Assembly (NCBI GenBank): GCA_022457155.1 | Contig: JAJGOT010000967.1 | Coordinates: 62,001 to 126,000 of the forward strand | Length of the DNA stretch: 64,000 nucleotides | Direction: 5' to 3' | Source: Cladopsammia gracilis | Lineage: Eukaryota > Cnidaria > Anthozoa > Scleractinia > Dendrophylliidae | In this document: positions 29,551 through 40,634 of the stretch, one piece after another | Numbering within the stretch: the stretch's first letter is position 1 | Layout: the number at the start of each line of letters is the position of its first letter | Notes under the pieces: model-generated | Database searches by the model: none | The model's input: only the letters and a program-made list of their open reading frames with translations | Told to the model about the DNA's origin: nothing | Translations under genes and position numbers: made by a program

Positions 29551-31032
29551 ATCTTAAAGGGGCAGTGTCAGTACAGGGATTGTGAACCATTTTGGTGAAA
29601 ACCATGCTACAATATCTTTACTTATTTACAAAACAAGATGCCGTGGGAACGTATACTTGGGTGTCGTTGTATTACACGTATATTGGAATGAAAATATCTT
29701 GGAAAATCTGCATGGACGTCAGTTTAGGGTTTAATGATAGGGAGTGCACTGAGTATTGGAGGGATAGTCTTGTTGTATGTCATTGACTGTTGGTACACAT
29801 TTGTAAAGTGGAACACGTGAAGACTTATGTGAAGTGTGGGTGCAAGGATTATATTTAACGCTTGTAGAATTTGGTAAAGCTTAATTGTAATTTGGCCAGT
29901 GAAACTGCAAGGAAAACAGAGAATTCATGGCAGTGCATAGTCTGTATTCAGGTTTCAAATTACCCTTTTGACATATGCAAATTCGGTGCACTTTTTCCTG
30001 GCAACTACAACAAACTTAAAAGGGCTAAATTTGTTTTCTGCTATGTACCTTTCCCCGCTGTATGACATCGATTATTATATTTAGTTTCATTCAAGATTTA
30101 TCTTCACAATTGGTAAACATGAAGTTCAGAAAGAATTTACACATGAATTTTGCGTGACTAAGCACTGGCACTTGGGGCCCTTGTTTACATAAAGTGACCT
30201 ATTTTGGTTTTGTTCGCTTTCTGCTGAAAACTCACTCCATTTGAAATTTTTCCATAGCCGTTCACAGCCAGCGTTCGAAATTTTTGTTCTGTTTCGGCCG
30301 TTCACTGCAAGCCGTTCAAAATAATTCTTCAGGCGTTCAAATGAAATTCGATCTGTTAGCAGATCTCATTGCCTAGCACGTGATCAAAATCTGCCATGAA
30401 GAAATTGTTCTTTCTTGTTGCACCTTTCTCGATGTAGTGCGAAAGTTATTTTATTGTTATGTCTAGAAGAACTAGTCGTTTGAAACTGTATTTTTATAAT
30501 AGGATTTTATATAAGTGACGATTTGTCGCCCATTTTAGCGCACGGATGGGAAATTGTCATAAATCGGACCGTTACATTCTAAAGAGTCTAAAGATGTATA
30601 TGTACCTTTGAGAATTCATAACTCAAATAATATTCCATCGATTCAATTGAATAAGACTGATGAATAACGGCTAAAGAGTAAGCAATCAAGATATCAGAAT
30701 TTATCTGCCAGTAGAATTTAATTTTCGCGGCGAGCCTATCAAGAAAGCGTTGAAGCAAGCCAAGACGCCAGCTGACCAGTATTCTTCTCGTCGTTATGCT
30801 TGACTGAGCTTTACACATGCGCATTAGAGCCCAATTGCAAATTCGTGCACTACCAAACTGCATTTTATAACTTGGGCTCCTCTGCCCGAGTAATAAATAT
30901 AAAACACCAAAAGAAAGCAATCAACCAAATACTTTAAAGAGGAACAATTCATGGTCTGTTCTTGCTCATTAATTTTTGTCTGGCTCAGACCACTGAAAAA
31001 TTCATCGACAGTTTTGCTCAGTTGCTGTCATT

Positions 31033-31345
31033 CAAGAGAAAATGAGGTAATAGTACAGATCCCCCTTACATGATGGACCTCCTCATCGACCTTATTGATA
31101 AATGGCGGCCCAATTTATTATTCTTTTATATTCATGCTAATTAGCCTACCAAGCCTTACAGTCAACTTTTCAAATGCAAAATTAAAAGAATTTTTGCTCT
31201 AAAATGAGACTTGGTAGGCTGATTAGCATGAATATTAAAGAGTATTAAATCCACCGCCATTTATCAAGGAGTGCAAACTAATAATAAATTTCAAATTATG
31301 ATCAAGGGGCACGGACATTCTGTTCTCTTACCTCATTTTCTCTTG
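31033..31345. mobile_element. MITE-like long inverted repeat, unit 2
   Basis: Same as 11485-11802, a few bases shorter. Confidence 0.7.
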
Positions 31346-31437
31346 CTTTCAACAGAAGTCATCTGAAGTGTCAGCCATGGTTTACTTGAATATGAATATA
31401 TGAAAATCATATAATTATGTGTACTGTGATGAAACAT

Positions 31438-31622
31438 GAGTGAAATTTGATCCTCGCAGTGCACTATCAACTTAAGCAGTTGAAAAGCAACCTGATAAAA
31501 ATTCAGGCCTGAACAGGATTGAACCCATGACCTTGCGATACTGGTGCAATGCTAAATTTTTTTCAGGTTGCTTTTCAACTGCTTAAGTTGATAGCGCACT
31601 GCGAAGATCAAATTTCACTCAC
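31438..31622. mobile_element. Inverted-repeat element with tRNA-like B-box, unit 2
   Basis: Same as 11897-12083; here the B-box region has lost one base (GGATTGAACCC). Confidence 0.55.
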
Positions 31623-31839
31623 GGTTTACAGCTGTACTTGCTCAATCGGTGGAGTGAGAAGTGGCTGACACTTCATACCAATTAGAATGGTCACACGTTA
31701 AGTATTCATCCAAAGATTAGAAAGTTTTAACTTATTCACAGTTTTACACGAAGAGAAAACAGGTTCAATTTTTCACACTTCTTTGAGTTCCTCGGGTTGC
31801 TGGGAGCCATCATTGATGTGTTTTCATTGCTTTTTGTAG

Positions 31840-31996
31840 TGGTCTATGGTGGTTCATTCAGCCATGCGGAAAGAGAAGGGTCTTCCCATTTTAGTGGAAC
31901 TTTTACTAATGAACTACGATCCTACAGTAAGAGAAGCAGCTACCGTAACCACACTTAGGAATCTTGCAACTGACCCAAGGAACAAAGACCTCATAG
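31840..31996 (+). CDS. CTNND: Delta-catenin exon d, copy 2
   Basis: Intact 157-nt exon; one substitution changes VVRSAM to VVHSAM relative to copies 1 and 3. Confidence 0.85.
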
Positions 31997-32654
31997 GTGT
32001 GTGTATACTTGGATTGTATTTATATATTAATCGTATCAATAACAAAATTCTCGACGGTGATTAGTCTTTCATGCACCTACATGTATTTCTTAGGTAATAA
32101 GTGTGCGGTCATGCGAATGTCCAATTACAACTTTTTGTAATCGGATACCTGTTATTGGATGCCTGCATTGCGTGCACGTCAATCAGGCATAATTAAATGG
32201 GTCAGTTACCCTACTGGTTTCAAAACTGATAAAAAAATTCCTGACCTTTTGCTATAAAATTACTTACAGGGTTAAACCTAACATTTGTTCCATCACTTTG
32301 TACAGCCGCACCCTGCTGTAAAGAAATATCGAGGGTAGGGGGCAATTGTAGACAGACTATTACTACATGTACAAATGTACTTTGTGGTACTGTATGGTTC
32401 GTGTGGACTGCAAGCCAAGGCAAGTGAAAATGAATGCGAATTGAGAGTGAAGAGAAAGCCATGCAAATTAGATTAGATTATTTGGCATCTTTCTTTCTGG
32501 TAATGTCAACAACAACAGTTAATAACACAGATGATCACACTTGACAGACTATTGATACTCCTGAGTTCAAACCAGTTACTATGTTGGCGGCTTTCATATG
32601 CCTCCAGCTGTTTACAGTAATTTTAATGTTTGATCTTATTGCTTTTGATGGCAG

Positions 32655-32805
32655 GTAAATACACTATATGCCTAATAAGGATCTTGTTCACCGTCTTCCG
32701 GATCCTCAAACACAGAATGTACAAGAGTAGAACTAGAGAAAACAGTCAGCGCCATATTCTGTGCCATTCATCTGAGGTGGCAAATAAGAGTATTGAGAAT
32801 GGAAG
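32655..32805 (+). CDS. CTNND: Delta-catenin exon e, copy 2
   Basis: 151 nt. One additional C (ATGCCTAAT) makes this copy open across the whole exon and phase-correct to exon f, although the middle then reads ILFTVFRILKH and not the family motif. Copies 1 and 3 have 150 nt and stop. Confidence 0.7.
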
Positions 32806-32961
32806 GTAAGATCTGACTAGTCCAGATTATTACCGGTTTCTCCCAGGGCTCCCATTGATAGCAGTGGGGTTTTTAACCCTCTGAAGGGACTACCGTGGGA
32901 GAACATAGAATTTTATTTTTAAATAAAGGTGTCTGTCTGTCTATCTGACAAGTTATAACAG

Positions 32962-33767
32962 GATAGTACAGGTTAAAAGAAAGTCGGCGCCATATTGTGT
33001 GTCATTCATCAGGTGGCGAATAAGAGTATTGAGAATGGAAGGTAGGAGACGCATAGGTTAGAACTGGCCAATCCAGTTATTTCCGGTTTGACAGGGATAG
33101 TACAGATTAAAAGAAAGTCGACGTCATTATTGTGTGTCATTCATCAGGTGGTGAATAAGAGAATTGAGAATGGAAGATAGGATATGCATAGGTTAGAACT
33201 GGCCAGTCCAGTTATTACTGGTTTGACAGGGATAGTACATGTTAAAAGAAAGTTGGTGTCATATTGTGTGCCATTCATCAGGTGGTGAATAAGAGTATTG
33301 AGAATGGAAGGTAGGATATGCATAGGTTAGAACTGGCCAGTCCAGTTTATTACCAGTTTGACAGGGATAGTACATGTTAAAAGAAAGTCGGTGCCATATT
33401 GTGCCATTCATCAGGTGGTGAATAAGAGTATTGAGAATGGATGGTAGGATATGCATAGGTTAGAACTGGCCAGTCCAGTTATTACTGGTTTGACAGGGAT
33501 AGTACATGTTAAAAGAAAGTCGGCGCCATATTGTGCCATTCATCAGGTGGTGAATAAGAGTATTGAGAATGGAATAGGAAGGTAGGATATGCATAGGTTA
33601 GAACTGGCCAGTCCAGTTATTACTGGTTTGACAGGGATAGTACATGTTAAAAGAAAGTCGGTGCCATATTGTGCCATTCATCAGGTGGTGAATAAGAGTA
33701 TTGAGAATGGAATTTAGGATATGCATAGGTTAGAACTGGCCAGTCCAGTTTATTACCGTTTTGACAG
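32962..33767 (+). repeat. Exon-derived ~133-bp minisatellite, unit 2
   Basis: Same six units. The open mini-exon is 33497-33581 and carries a 6-nt insertion that keeps the frame. Confidence 0.85.
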
Positions 33768-34230
33768 GGATAGTACAGGTTAAACGAGAGTCGGGGTCAC
33801 TTTGTACGCGATTCTTTGGTCGGTGAAAAAGAGTATCGCTATGAAAGATTTGCTAGTGTCAATGAAATGTTGGAAGAACTTGAATGGGAAACTTTAGAAC
33901 TGCGTAGGAGGAAAGCAAGGCTAACGATGCTATACAAAATGCACCATAACCTAGTTGAGATAGATCGACAGAAGTATCTGGAGCTTGCTGGTCGCTCTAG
34001 CAGGCACATGCATAAATTTTCGTAGAAAGTCCCAGCATCTGAAACAAATTATCATCTGTTTTCTTTTTTTCCTAATACAATCAGGGACTGGAATAGCCTA
34101 CCCCTGAACGTTGTTGAGGCAGAAACTGCAAATTCTTTCAGAGCTAAGTTAGTTATGTTCTGACTTTTTATTTTTGTTATTTAATATTATTAGTAAGACC
34201 GCTGACCACTTGCTAAGAATCATCTAATCG
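33768..34230 (+). mobile_element. 5'-truncated LINE, unit 2
   Basis: Same as 14225-14690. Confidence 0.72.
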
Positions 34231-34486
34231 ATGGAGAGCAAGAATTGGAAAATAAAAAAATATCGTAAATGGGCTATGTCCAAATCACGCGGTTATTTGG
34301 ACATTATCCTATGCGCTTTCATATAGTTGTAGCTGACCTTATAATTGTGTCAGGTGTGTTGTGTTAGTCTGCTCAATAGGCGCAGGTTAAAAAAGGTCAC
34401 AATTTGCAGGACGCGCGCAGCTAAGAGTTAGTGTGTAGTTTGGTTAGCATTGAAGGTTAAAAGTTGTCGTTTTTCCACTTTCCCAG

Positions 34487-34580
34487 ACACGTCTGTAATG
34501 TTGGAGGAATAATGAAGATTATTTCAATAGAAAAGTCTAGGGACAGATACTCTCCCAAGATTGTCAAGACAGCTAACCAG
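34487..34580 (+). CDS. CTNND: Delta-catenin exon f, copy 2
   Basis: Intact and identical to 14945-15038. Confidence 0.82.
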
Positions 34581-34599
34581 GTATGATTCTGTACTACCC

Positions 34600-35141
34600 T
34601 TAAGGTGGCTCCAAGTAGTTTTTTTTGGTTGACACTTCCCTTTTTTGAATGCGCTTATACATAATCTTACTTTAGCTCAATAAATCTGAGTTTGATACCA
34701 GATGTTAGGCTTGGATTAAAGTTTTGAGCGATGCTCTTTTTATGCTAATCGGCGTTTCCATAGCAACGGTAAACAAACATGACTGCTTATATTTCAAACA
34801 TGAAAAAACGTGTGTAGCGAATTATTCAAAATCGAACAGTTTAATTTGTTTGAAATTTTTCCATTTAGTGTGCTAGACTGTGTAGATTATAGTGCATTCA
34901 TTCGCTTGTCGCGGGTAGCCCCAAAATTGAAAGATATTTTGGAAAAACTGTTTTTCGCCACATTTGTTTACCGTTGCTATGGAAACGCAGATTAGAATAA
35001 AAAAGAGCATCATCCAAAACTTTCATCCAAGCCTAACATCTGGTATCAAATTCAGATTTATTGAGCTAAAGTAAGACTGTGTATAAGTGCATTCAAAAAT
35101 GGAAGTGCGACCCCCCAAAAAACTACTTGGAGCCACCTTAA
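34600..35141. mobile_element. TTAA-flanked MITE, unit 2
   Basis: Same as 15058-15598. Confidence 0.75.
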
Positions 35142-35790
35142 CTAGAAAATCCGGGAAAATCTTTCATTTCTTGCTTGATTACTTGTGACTAAGGAAGAAA
35201 AGGGAATGTAAAGAATGAAAATTCAAGGAGCTACATGTATGTCACCATTTTTAGTGTTATTTTAAAAGCCGAAATACATTATGATCAAACCATTTTTAAG
35301 GGTCAGACAGAATGCAACCTAAATACCTTAACACCTAACATCTATATTTTACCCTAAACACACTTATATACCTAAAAAAACGACTTTTTCTTTATTTCTT
35401 AAAATGCCGCCTAGTATTTAAATTGCCCGTGGGGGAAATCTCTATTCCTCATAAGCTCGGCTTTTGGGAGATTTTCCCGCCACAGTCACTCCTCCCAAGT
35501 TATGTATAAATTAATTTTTAAATTTAATGTTAATTAACCTATTTATTATCGTTTTTTATTCTCCTTGTAATTCATTGTGTGTGGCAAAATAGAAATGAAA
35601 TAAAAAATAAAATAAAATATTTATATCAGTGGAAACCCAACAATACTGGGTCAGTTTTGTTTCTCTTAGAGTAAAAATAAGTGTCTTGGGCTGCAGATGG
35701 ACAGGATGGAAATGGATTGCAACTGGTCAATTTTTTCAAGTTCATTGCCCAGTGTCTTGAAAAACTCTGATTATGTTTTCTTCTCTGTTC
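35142..35790. other. Intron f-g, left part, copy 2
   Basis: No feature recognised. Confidence 0.4.
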
Positions 35791-36233
35791 AAAAATTCTC
35801 TTGATATCTTCCTCTCAGTGGTCTGTAAGCATTTCAGCTTGTATAACAAAATTCTCTTGATATCTTCCTCTTAATGGTGTGTAAGCATTTCTTGTGTAAC
35901 AAAATTCTCTTGATATCTTCCTCTTAATGGTGTGTAAGCATTTCTTGTATAACAAAATTCTCTTGATATCTTCCTCTCAATGGTGTGTAAGCATTTCTTG
36001 TATAACAAAATTCTCTTGATATCTTCCTCTTAATGGAGTATAAGCATTTCTTGTATAACAAAATTCTCTTGATATCTTCCTCTTAATGGTGTGTAAGTAT
36101 TTCTTGTATAACAAAATTCTCTTGATATCTTCCTCTCAATGGTGCCGGTGTAAGCATTTCTTGTTTAACAAAGGTACTTATTATCCCTTGATATCTTCCT
36201 TTCAATGGTGTGTAAGCATTTATTGTATAACAG
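35791..36233 (+). repeat. 53-bp minisatellite, unit 2
   Basis: Same unit order and number as 16248-16690. Confidence 0.9.
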
Positions 36234-36420
36234 GTTTTTAGTTTTAATTTGAGGCAGTTCGCAATGCGCATGACAACTCATATAAGTGTGGCAGCATTTG
36301 TTACGTTGCCTCAGAAACATGAACAAATTGCAATGACGATGTTTTTAACTGTAAGACAAGATCAGTAGTTTTGATAGAAAAAATGTAGGCTAACAGTGCT
36401 TTTTTGTTTGTATAACGCAG

Positions 36421-36655
36421 GTTTTAATAACTAGTTGGAATCTAGTGCCTCTTAGAAGTTCGCTGAAAACCGAGGGCTGGGAATTTACGAAAGAAATAAG
36501 CGACGAGTTTGGGCATGTGCCTCCAACACCTCGCCCCTACGAAGACATAACTATACCACGATGAAGACAACAACCTCCTGCGTCTTCCAAAAGAGAGCCT
36601 CGACCGTAAGATCCGACGAGACGATACGAATCCGAACAAAGCGGCCCTCTACCGA
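36421..36655 (+). CDS. CTNND: Delta-catenin exon g, copy 2, cut by the junction
   Basis: As copy 1, TGA at 36562. One G is missing in CTCGACCGTAAG. Because of this a frame starting at 36561 runs across the junction into the LINE tail (to 36743), giving a chance fusion ending SLPDSHTANM. Confidence 0.73.
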
Positions 36656-36822
36656 ACTAAGGACAACCCAATCACTGAGCCTTTTTAAAAAGGGTATCAG
36701 TGAATGGTTTTCCCTACCGGACTCTCACACGGCAAATATGTAAAACAGTGAATTGCTTTTTTATATTGTAAATACTGATATTTTTTAAACCGTGTATAAA
36801 TAAAGATTTTGATTGATTTGAT
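36656..36822 (+). mobile_element. LINE 3' tail at the unit 2/unit 3 junction
   Basis: Same fragment and breakpoint as 17114-17279, with AATAAA near 36799. Confidence 0.75.
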
Positions 36823-36923
36823 AACCACCCCCCCCCGGGGACCTCCCCCTCCCCGGGGGAGTTTCCAGCATCATGGATCCCGGGGGGGGGGTGGGCGGTA
36901 CTCCCTTATATAAGCTATATAGG
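36823..36923. repeat. C-run/G-run hairpin, unit 3
   Basis: Same as 17280-17395 with shorter homopolymers. Confidence 0.6.
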
Positions 36924-37148
36924 TACCGTATTTTCTCAATTAAACGCCCCCCAGCGTTTATTTCAAACTTGGCCTAGTGGACCCGGTGTTTCTTTGAATC
37001 AGCAGTTTTTTCTTGCCTGCCATTTTTTAAGAAAGGGTTATTATTCGTTTTTCTTGGCAGCCGTGTACCTTGCCCTTAAAAAGTAAGTTTATTATACCAC
37101 AAATAAACGGTCGAGGGACTTACTTACAACTTTCTCTATTATACCCGG
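36924..37148. mobile_element. Left end of the TIR DNA transposon, copy C
   Basis: TA then the same TIR as copy B; ends with CCCGG at 37144-37148. Confidence 0.75.
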
Positions 37149-37580
37149 TGTTGATGCCGCATTGTTTTTTTTTACTAGTTTTTTAACAATTGTGTACCAT
37201 TTTCGCGTTAATTTCCTTTGTTTTGCTTTCGTCTATTTTGCTCATCGTGTTTTCGTGCTATTTGTATTCTGTTAGGTTTTTTCAGCATAATCGCGCTTTC
37301 TTTTAGTTTAGCCTTATATGTACTCTGCCATTTTGGTTAGTAGGCTCTGTTTGCTTCGTTTAGTATCAACGTTCAATTTGTATCGTCGTTCTTCTTTTGT
37401 CCATTCGTTTCGGAGTTTCCTGCCATACAACGTTTGTAAGTGTCTTTCTTTACCGTTATGTTATTTTGTATTTTTGTACACGCTTTTTACTTGTATTTTT
37501 ATCTTCGTTTAGCAACCGCATCCACCGTATAATGATTAAAGACTTCGTTATTATTTGCGTGTTGACGTTTGGCTGCTATA
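37149..37580 (+). repeat. BEL/Pao 5' LTR, copy C
   Basis: 432 bp, same long form as copy B. Confidence 0.85.
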
Positions 37581-37651
37581 TTCGTTGAAACGTTACTTGG
37601 ATCCAATCGAAATTACGGGAGCCAACTGTACAAGGGAACAAATATTTCGGA

Positions 37652-38698
37652 ATGGACAACGTCAGTTTGGATAGTTTAGACCTGGATTCGGACGCCGACG
37701 GCGAGATCAGAGAGCCGAGATGAAGACAGCGAATCGAAAAGGGAAGAGAATACATTGCCCATCTCCGTTGGCGGGATTGCCAGTTAATCGGAAAGAAGAT
37801 TCAGCGACAGATAAAGGAGATAAATTCGTTGTCGAACAATGTAGAAAACGTGACTGTCATCGAAGGAAATCTTTCTTCATTTCGCATCACTGTTGAGGAA
37901 TTCAAAGGATTCGTTGCAGCGCTATTACGAGACCTCGACACCGACGAAGAGTTAAGCATTGCTAACGACTGGTATGCCGAGCAAAACAAATGCATCAACG
38001 ATTTCATCGAGAAAACAGTCCGTTGGATTTCATCAGCTAAGGATTCGATCGAACAGAATTTAGAGGAGAGATCGCAAGTCAGTTCTAAGCACACTCGTGC
38101 GTCACGTCGCTCGCAAGCGTCTTCAAGACCTTCAATTACCACTCACAGAGCTAAAGAAAAGGCAAAGGCGGCGGAATTAATGACAAGAGTTGCCATGTTG
38201 GAGCGGAAACAAGAGTTGGAGAAAACAGCCGAGAAATTACGTTTAGAAGAACAGTTAGCAGTTGCACAAGTTCGAGAACGCGTGTTTGCAGAAATTGAAG
38301 ATGGCACCGAAAGTGATTTACGCCCTCGAACAACCACGCCTTTGGAAACCTCACGTGCTCAGGCGACTCCTATTTCTGGATCAGAGTTTCCGCCCTTGTC
38401 AGTAACTTTAGCCACTCCAGCTTCGTTCACTACTCCGCCTACCTTCTCCGCATCAGCTACACTTACATTCACCAATCCGTCCGTGTCAAGTACCTTCACC
38501 ACTCGAGCTTCTTTCACTACTCCAGTTGCTCTTACCGCTCCAAGTTTATCGTCGATTCCTGCACCTAATTACACTAAAGGCCGCTACAATGTTCCTGAGG
38601 TGAAGATTCCTCCAAAGCCCGCTCAGCAGATTCAGTTTTGTGACGCTCTTCAGGAACAAAACAGGTTAACCAAACTGTTGGCCGAACAACAACAATGA
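37652..38698 (+). CDS. BEL/Pao gag N-terminal part, copy C (in-frame stop)
   Basis: Same ATG, TGA after 23 codons (37721) and long frame to 38698 as in copy B; identical in sequence as far as I can follow. Confidence 0.75.
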
Positions 38699-39044
38699 AG
38701 CTTGTTGCCTTCTTTGACACTGACTAATCATTGTCTAATCAACCAATAACATACTCTGCTACGCTAGCTACACAGATTAGCATGTTAGCCAATCAGAATG
38801 CTCGTTCAGTGAGGTGCGGGACTACTGAATAAATGGTAAAACGAGCGTGACTAGTACTATTACTTTGTCTTCTCGCGAACTGCTGGCGTAGTCTGTCATT
38901 CAGCCATTCGCCGTGAGCCGTTCGAATTATTTTGCCGTTCGATAATGAACGAATCAGTGAAAGCGACTCTTCGCAGACTGTTTATAATTATGGATTATTG
39001 GACGAAACTTCGCTCCGCTTACAATGGGATGTTAGATTTATACC

Positions 39045-39251
39045 ATGGAAATAGTAAGTGAAGGTTGCCGACTTGCCGTCACTAAAGCTAAGCAAACGAA
39101 AAGCGCTAAAAGTGTTGCGTTTCCTGAATCTCGAAGAAATTATAGCGTAGCGCTTGTATCAAACGAAAACTTCAAAACACATTTGCAATCGATCTCTTTA
39201 CGGTTAAATGTCGCTCGCAAACAAAAAACGCCATTTGATTCACATGTTTAG
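39045..39251 (+). CDS. Unrecognised small ORF in the gag insert, copy C
   Basis: Identical product to 19508-19714; conservation here is only what tandem duplication predicts. Confidence 0.25.
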   Translation: MEIVSEGCRLAVTKAKQTKSAKSVAFPESRRNYSVALVSNENFKTHLQSISLRLNVARKQKTPFDSHV

Positions 39252-39686
39252 TTTAGAATCTAGTCGCTGTAATAAACAAAAACTAACAAACACAATTGTT
39301 TTGTTTGTGGTGAACTAAAAGGAAAAATACCTTGGTCGTGAAATACTCGGCCATCCAAACCACAATGTCTGTCGATGACAAATACATTAGTAATTTCGCA
39401 TAACGTGTCGCTTGTGCAAAAATTAACGAAAACTTCAAGTACAAACACTTTCGAAACCGATCTGTTTTAGAAAACTTAGCCATTTAATTCGCATGATTTG
39501 TTGAGGACAGACTGAAACATTTCCGTCAAGGAAAACACGAAACGCATCGAATCCCGAGATACTTTTTGCCTTGTTTTCCTGACAACCATCCAGTTGCAGT
39601 TAGATGCCGACCTTTGCGCGAAATTGATCGGTTTCGCGCAAGATAAACTTTTCGTACAGTGTAATTATTGCCGCTTCGGTGACTCT

Positions 39687-39753
39687 CGCGCTACGCGATT
39701 CGCGTCCTGCGCTACGCGAATCGCGTAGCGCAGGACGCGAATCGCGTAGCGCG
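39687..39753. repeat. Perfect 33-bp-stem palindrome, copy C
   Basis: Identical to 588-654. Confidence 0.95.
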
Positions 39754-39786
39754 CGAAACGCTACGCGACAGGTAACTTACTTTTGA

Positions 39787-40233
39787 GAGGTACTGTACAT
39801 TAAGAAGATCAACGAGTGGCCTTGTATACGAGCAGGCGATGATCGAACGTTGGACAGATTCTCCGTATTTCTCACCCAGTGTCGGAGTGCAATGTCAACC
39901 TTGACCTTTCTATCCATCCTCGACCATCCCCACAACCTGCAAAGTATGGTGACAAAACTTCCATTTTATCTTCAAGATCGATGGCGTCGAGAGGCGAATA
40001 AGAAGAGAGTTGCTAGAGGAGAGATACCCACCTTTACCGATTTCGTGAGCTTTGTAAAGCAGAAGCGGGAATCGCAACCGACCCAGTCTTCTCGAGAGAA
40101 GCTCTCCGCCGCCTGGACAGTACCTCAGAACGATCTGACCGTTCCAATAGAGGCAAGGGTTCTGGTAGAACAAGACCTCCTGGAGACCGAACTCGTGACC
40201 AACCTCACTTCTCCAGTCATGCAACAGATGTGA
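39787..40233 (+). CDS. BEL/Pao gag, capsid end, copy C (frameshifted)
   Basis: Gag-like up to DFVSFVK, then a 1-nt deletion at about 40059 moves it out of frame until TGA. Confidence 0.78.
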   Translation, partial: EVLYIKKINEWPCIRAGDDRTLDRFSVFLTQCRSAMSTLTFLSILDHPHNLQSMVTKLPFYLQDRWRREANKKRVARGEIPTFTDFVSFVKQKRESQPTQSSREKLSAAWTVPQNDLTVPIEARVLVEQDLLETELVTNLTSPVMQQM

Positions 40234-40634
40234 CCACTGACCGAAGGACTGCCGATGTAAGGAGGGACTTACGTAATCTCATCAGTCTCTGCAAACTTTG
40301 TGGCAGAGGCCATGACTTGGATGACTGTCAAGCCTACCTGAAGAAAACGCTATCAGAGAGGAAAGAGTTCCTTAGAGTAAAAGGGTTATGCTTCGCGTGT
40401 TATGAAATCGGCCACAGATCTAACGGATGTGCCCAGAGACGTACTTGCAAGAGATGTTTGCGTCGTCATCCCACAGGTCTTCATGATGACAACTTCCGTC
40501 CCACTCAGCCAGACTCAGAACAGCAGAGCGTGCCTCATGTACGAGAAAAGGTGAAACGGTTAACGCTTCGACTGAAACTGAAGCTGCTTGCAATGCTACA
40601 GGTGCTGGAAACTCTGTTTCAGCTGTGCCCATAG
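40230..40634 (+). CDS. BEL/Pao gag zinc-knuckle part, copy C
   Basis: CKLCGRGHDLDDC and CFACYEIGHRSNGC in frame; a shortened A-run near 40548 shifts the end, and the protease follows in another frame. Confidence 0.8.
   Translation: MTTDRRTADVRRDLRNLISLCKLCGRGHDLDDCQAYLKKTLSERKEFLRVKGLCFACYEIGHRSNGCAQRRTCKRCLRRHPTGLHDDNFRPTQPDSEQQSVPHVREKVKRLTLRLKLKLLAMLQVLETLFQLCP

Larger units (their letters stand above)
27205..31839. other. Introns a-d, copy 2 (non-exon parts)
   Basis: Carry the same content as in unit 1: doubled CACAAACTGCACAG segment near 27626-27680, the C-run/G-run pair at 28757-28880, and the three fold-backs listed below. No further gene is seen between the exons. Confidence 0.45.
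17114..36655 (+). repeat. Tandem 19.5-kb unit, copy 2 (complete)
   Basis: A complete unit of 19,542 bp. Its left edge is the LINE tail that follows the truncated last exon of gene copy 1; its right edge is the same point in gene copy 2. The gene half carries many private 1-nt indels and substitutions relative to units 1 and 3, while the retrotransposon matches copy A. Confidence 0.95.
27151..36655 (+). pseudogene. CTNND: Delta-catenin gene 3' half, copy 2, 3'-truncated
   Basis: Same seven exon blocks as copy 1, with many private 1-nt indels. The two TAG codons of exon b and the TGA of exon c are present. The last exon is cut at 36655 by the second unit junction. Confidence 0.82.
38725..39786 (+). 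other. Non-gag segment inside gag, copy C
   Basis: Same as 19188-20249, with the 68-codon frame at 39045-39251. Confidence 0.55.
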
